NCBI GenBank assembly: GCA_905206455.1
Contig: CAJLHL010000014.1
Coordinates: forward strand, 1 to 31,440
Origin: an uncultured Eubacteriales bacterium
Lineage (GTDB): Bacteria; Bacillota; Clostridia; Peptostreptococcales; Anaerovoracaceae
DNA: 31,440 nucleotides
Direction: 5' to 3'
In this document: positions 31,421-31,440 of the stretch, piece by piece
Position numbering within the stretch: position 1 is the first letter of the stretch
Layout of the letters: each line of letters begins with the position of its first letter
The notes under the pieces: generated by a model
Seen by the model: the letters and a program-made list of their open reading frames with translations, nothing else
The model's database searches: none
What the model was told of the DNA's origin: nothing
Made by a program: the position numbers and the translations under genes

Positions 31421-31440
31421 CATTAGACTTTCATCTAATG
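31421..31440 (+). terminator. hairpin at the window edge
   Basis: CATTAGA (31421-31427) and TCTAATG (31434-31440) form a 7-bp stem. Whether a T-run follows cannot be seen. An AGGAGGG sequence at ~31408-31414 could also be the ribosome site of a next gene. Confidence 0.35.

Overview
The window is chromosomal DNA of a low- to mid-GC Gram-positive anaerobe of the class Clostridia. An assignment near Anaerovoracaceae or a related gut lineage is my inference, not proven here. Support comes from strong GGAGG ribosome sites, consensus TTGACA/TATAAT promoters, the gene families present (LexA, two-gene LysO, CstA, OFA-type MFS, an ECF sigma factor with a DUF4367 partner, YprB-like nuclease, short-form ProB) and encoded CCA ends on all tRNAs. 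No phage, insertion sequence or CRISPR array is visible. Most genes are on the minus strand in short operons.

Layout. 0.2-1.1 kb: lexA with a candidate SOS box in its promoter. 1.2-6.0 kb (minus): a metal-resistance locus reading soluble HMA metal-binding protein, Cd/Zn/Pb P1B-ATPase, ArsR/SmtB sensor, small FeoB-associated-like Cys-rich membrane peptide, and an unrecognised 530-residue protein with a Rossmann-like core and an RyR-like C-terminus. The HMA gene and the ATPase gene are separated by a leader that folds into a long branched stem ending in seven U. 6.1-8.2 kb (minus): MoxR ATPase plus VWA protein. 8.3-9.2 kb (minus): two-gene LysO lysine exporter. 9.7-10.4 kb (plus): six-tRNA operon Met-Val-Asp-His-Gln-Cys. 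10.5-13.4 kb (minus): FMN-dependent alpha-hydroxy-acid dehydrogenase, ECF sigma factor and DUF4367 membrane partner.

13.7-16.2 kb (plus): a long leader with competing stems, an unrecognised 168-residue protein and the peptide/pyruvate-type transporter CstA. 16.4-17.1 kb: yaaA. 17.3-18.5 kb: OFA-family MFS transporter. 18.5-19.3 kb: about 820 bp without genes but rich in inverted repeats, leading to an HxlR-family regulator on the plus strand. 20.0-24.6 kb (minus): proA-purB-proB-proC, the proline pathway with an ADSL-type adenylosuccinate lyase inserted. 24.7-25.7 kb: YprB-like nuclease. 25.9-29.1 kb (minus): a polar amino-acid ABC transporter (binding protein, permease, ATPase) followed directly by a DapF-fold racemase that most resembles the histidine racemase CntK. 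29.5-31.4 kb (plus): tRNA-Leu(CAG), a membrane protein of unknown function, and cytidine deaminase.

The most interesting points are the CntK-like racemase coupled to an amino-acid importer, the putative attenuator between the HMA gene and the P-type ATPase, the competing-stem leader before the cstA operon, and the repeat-rich region between the MFS transporter and the HxlR gene. Everything is read by eye from sequence and translations. No alignment, folding program or database search was run.
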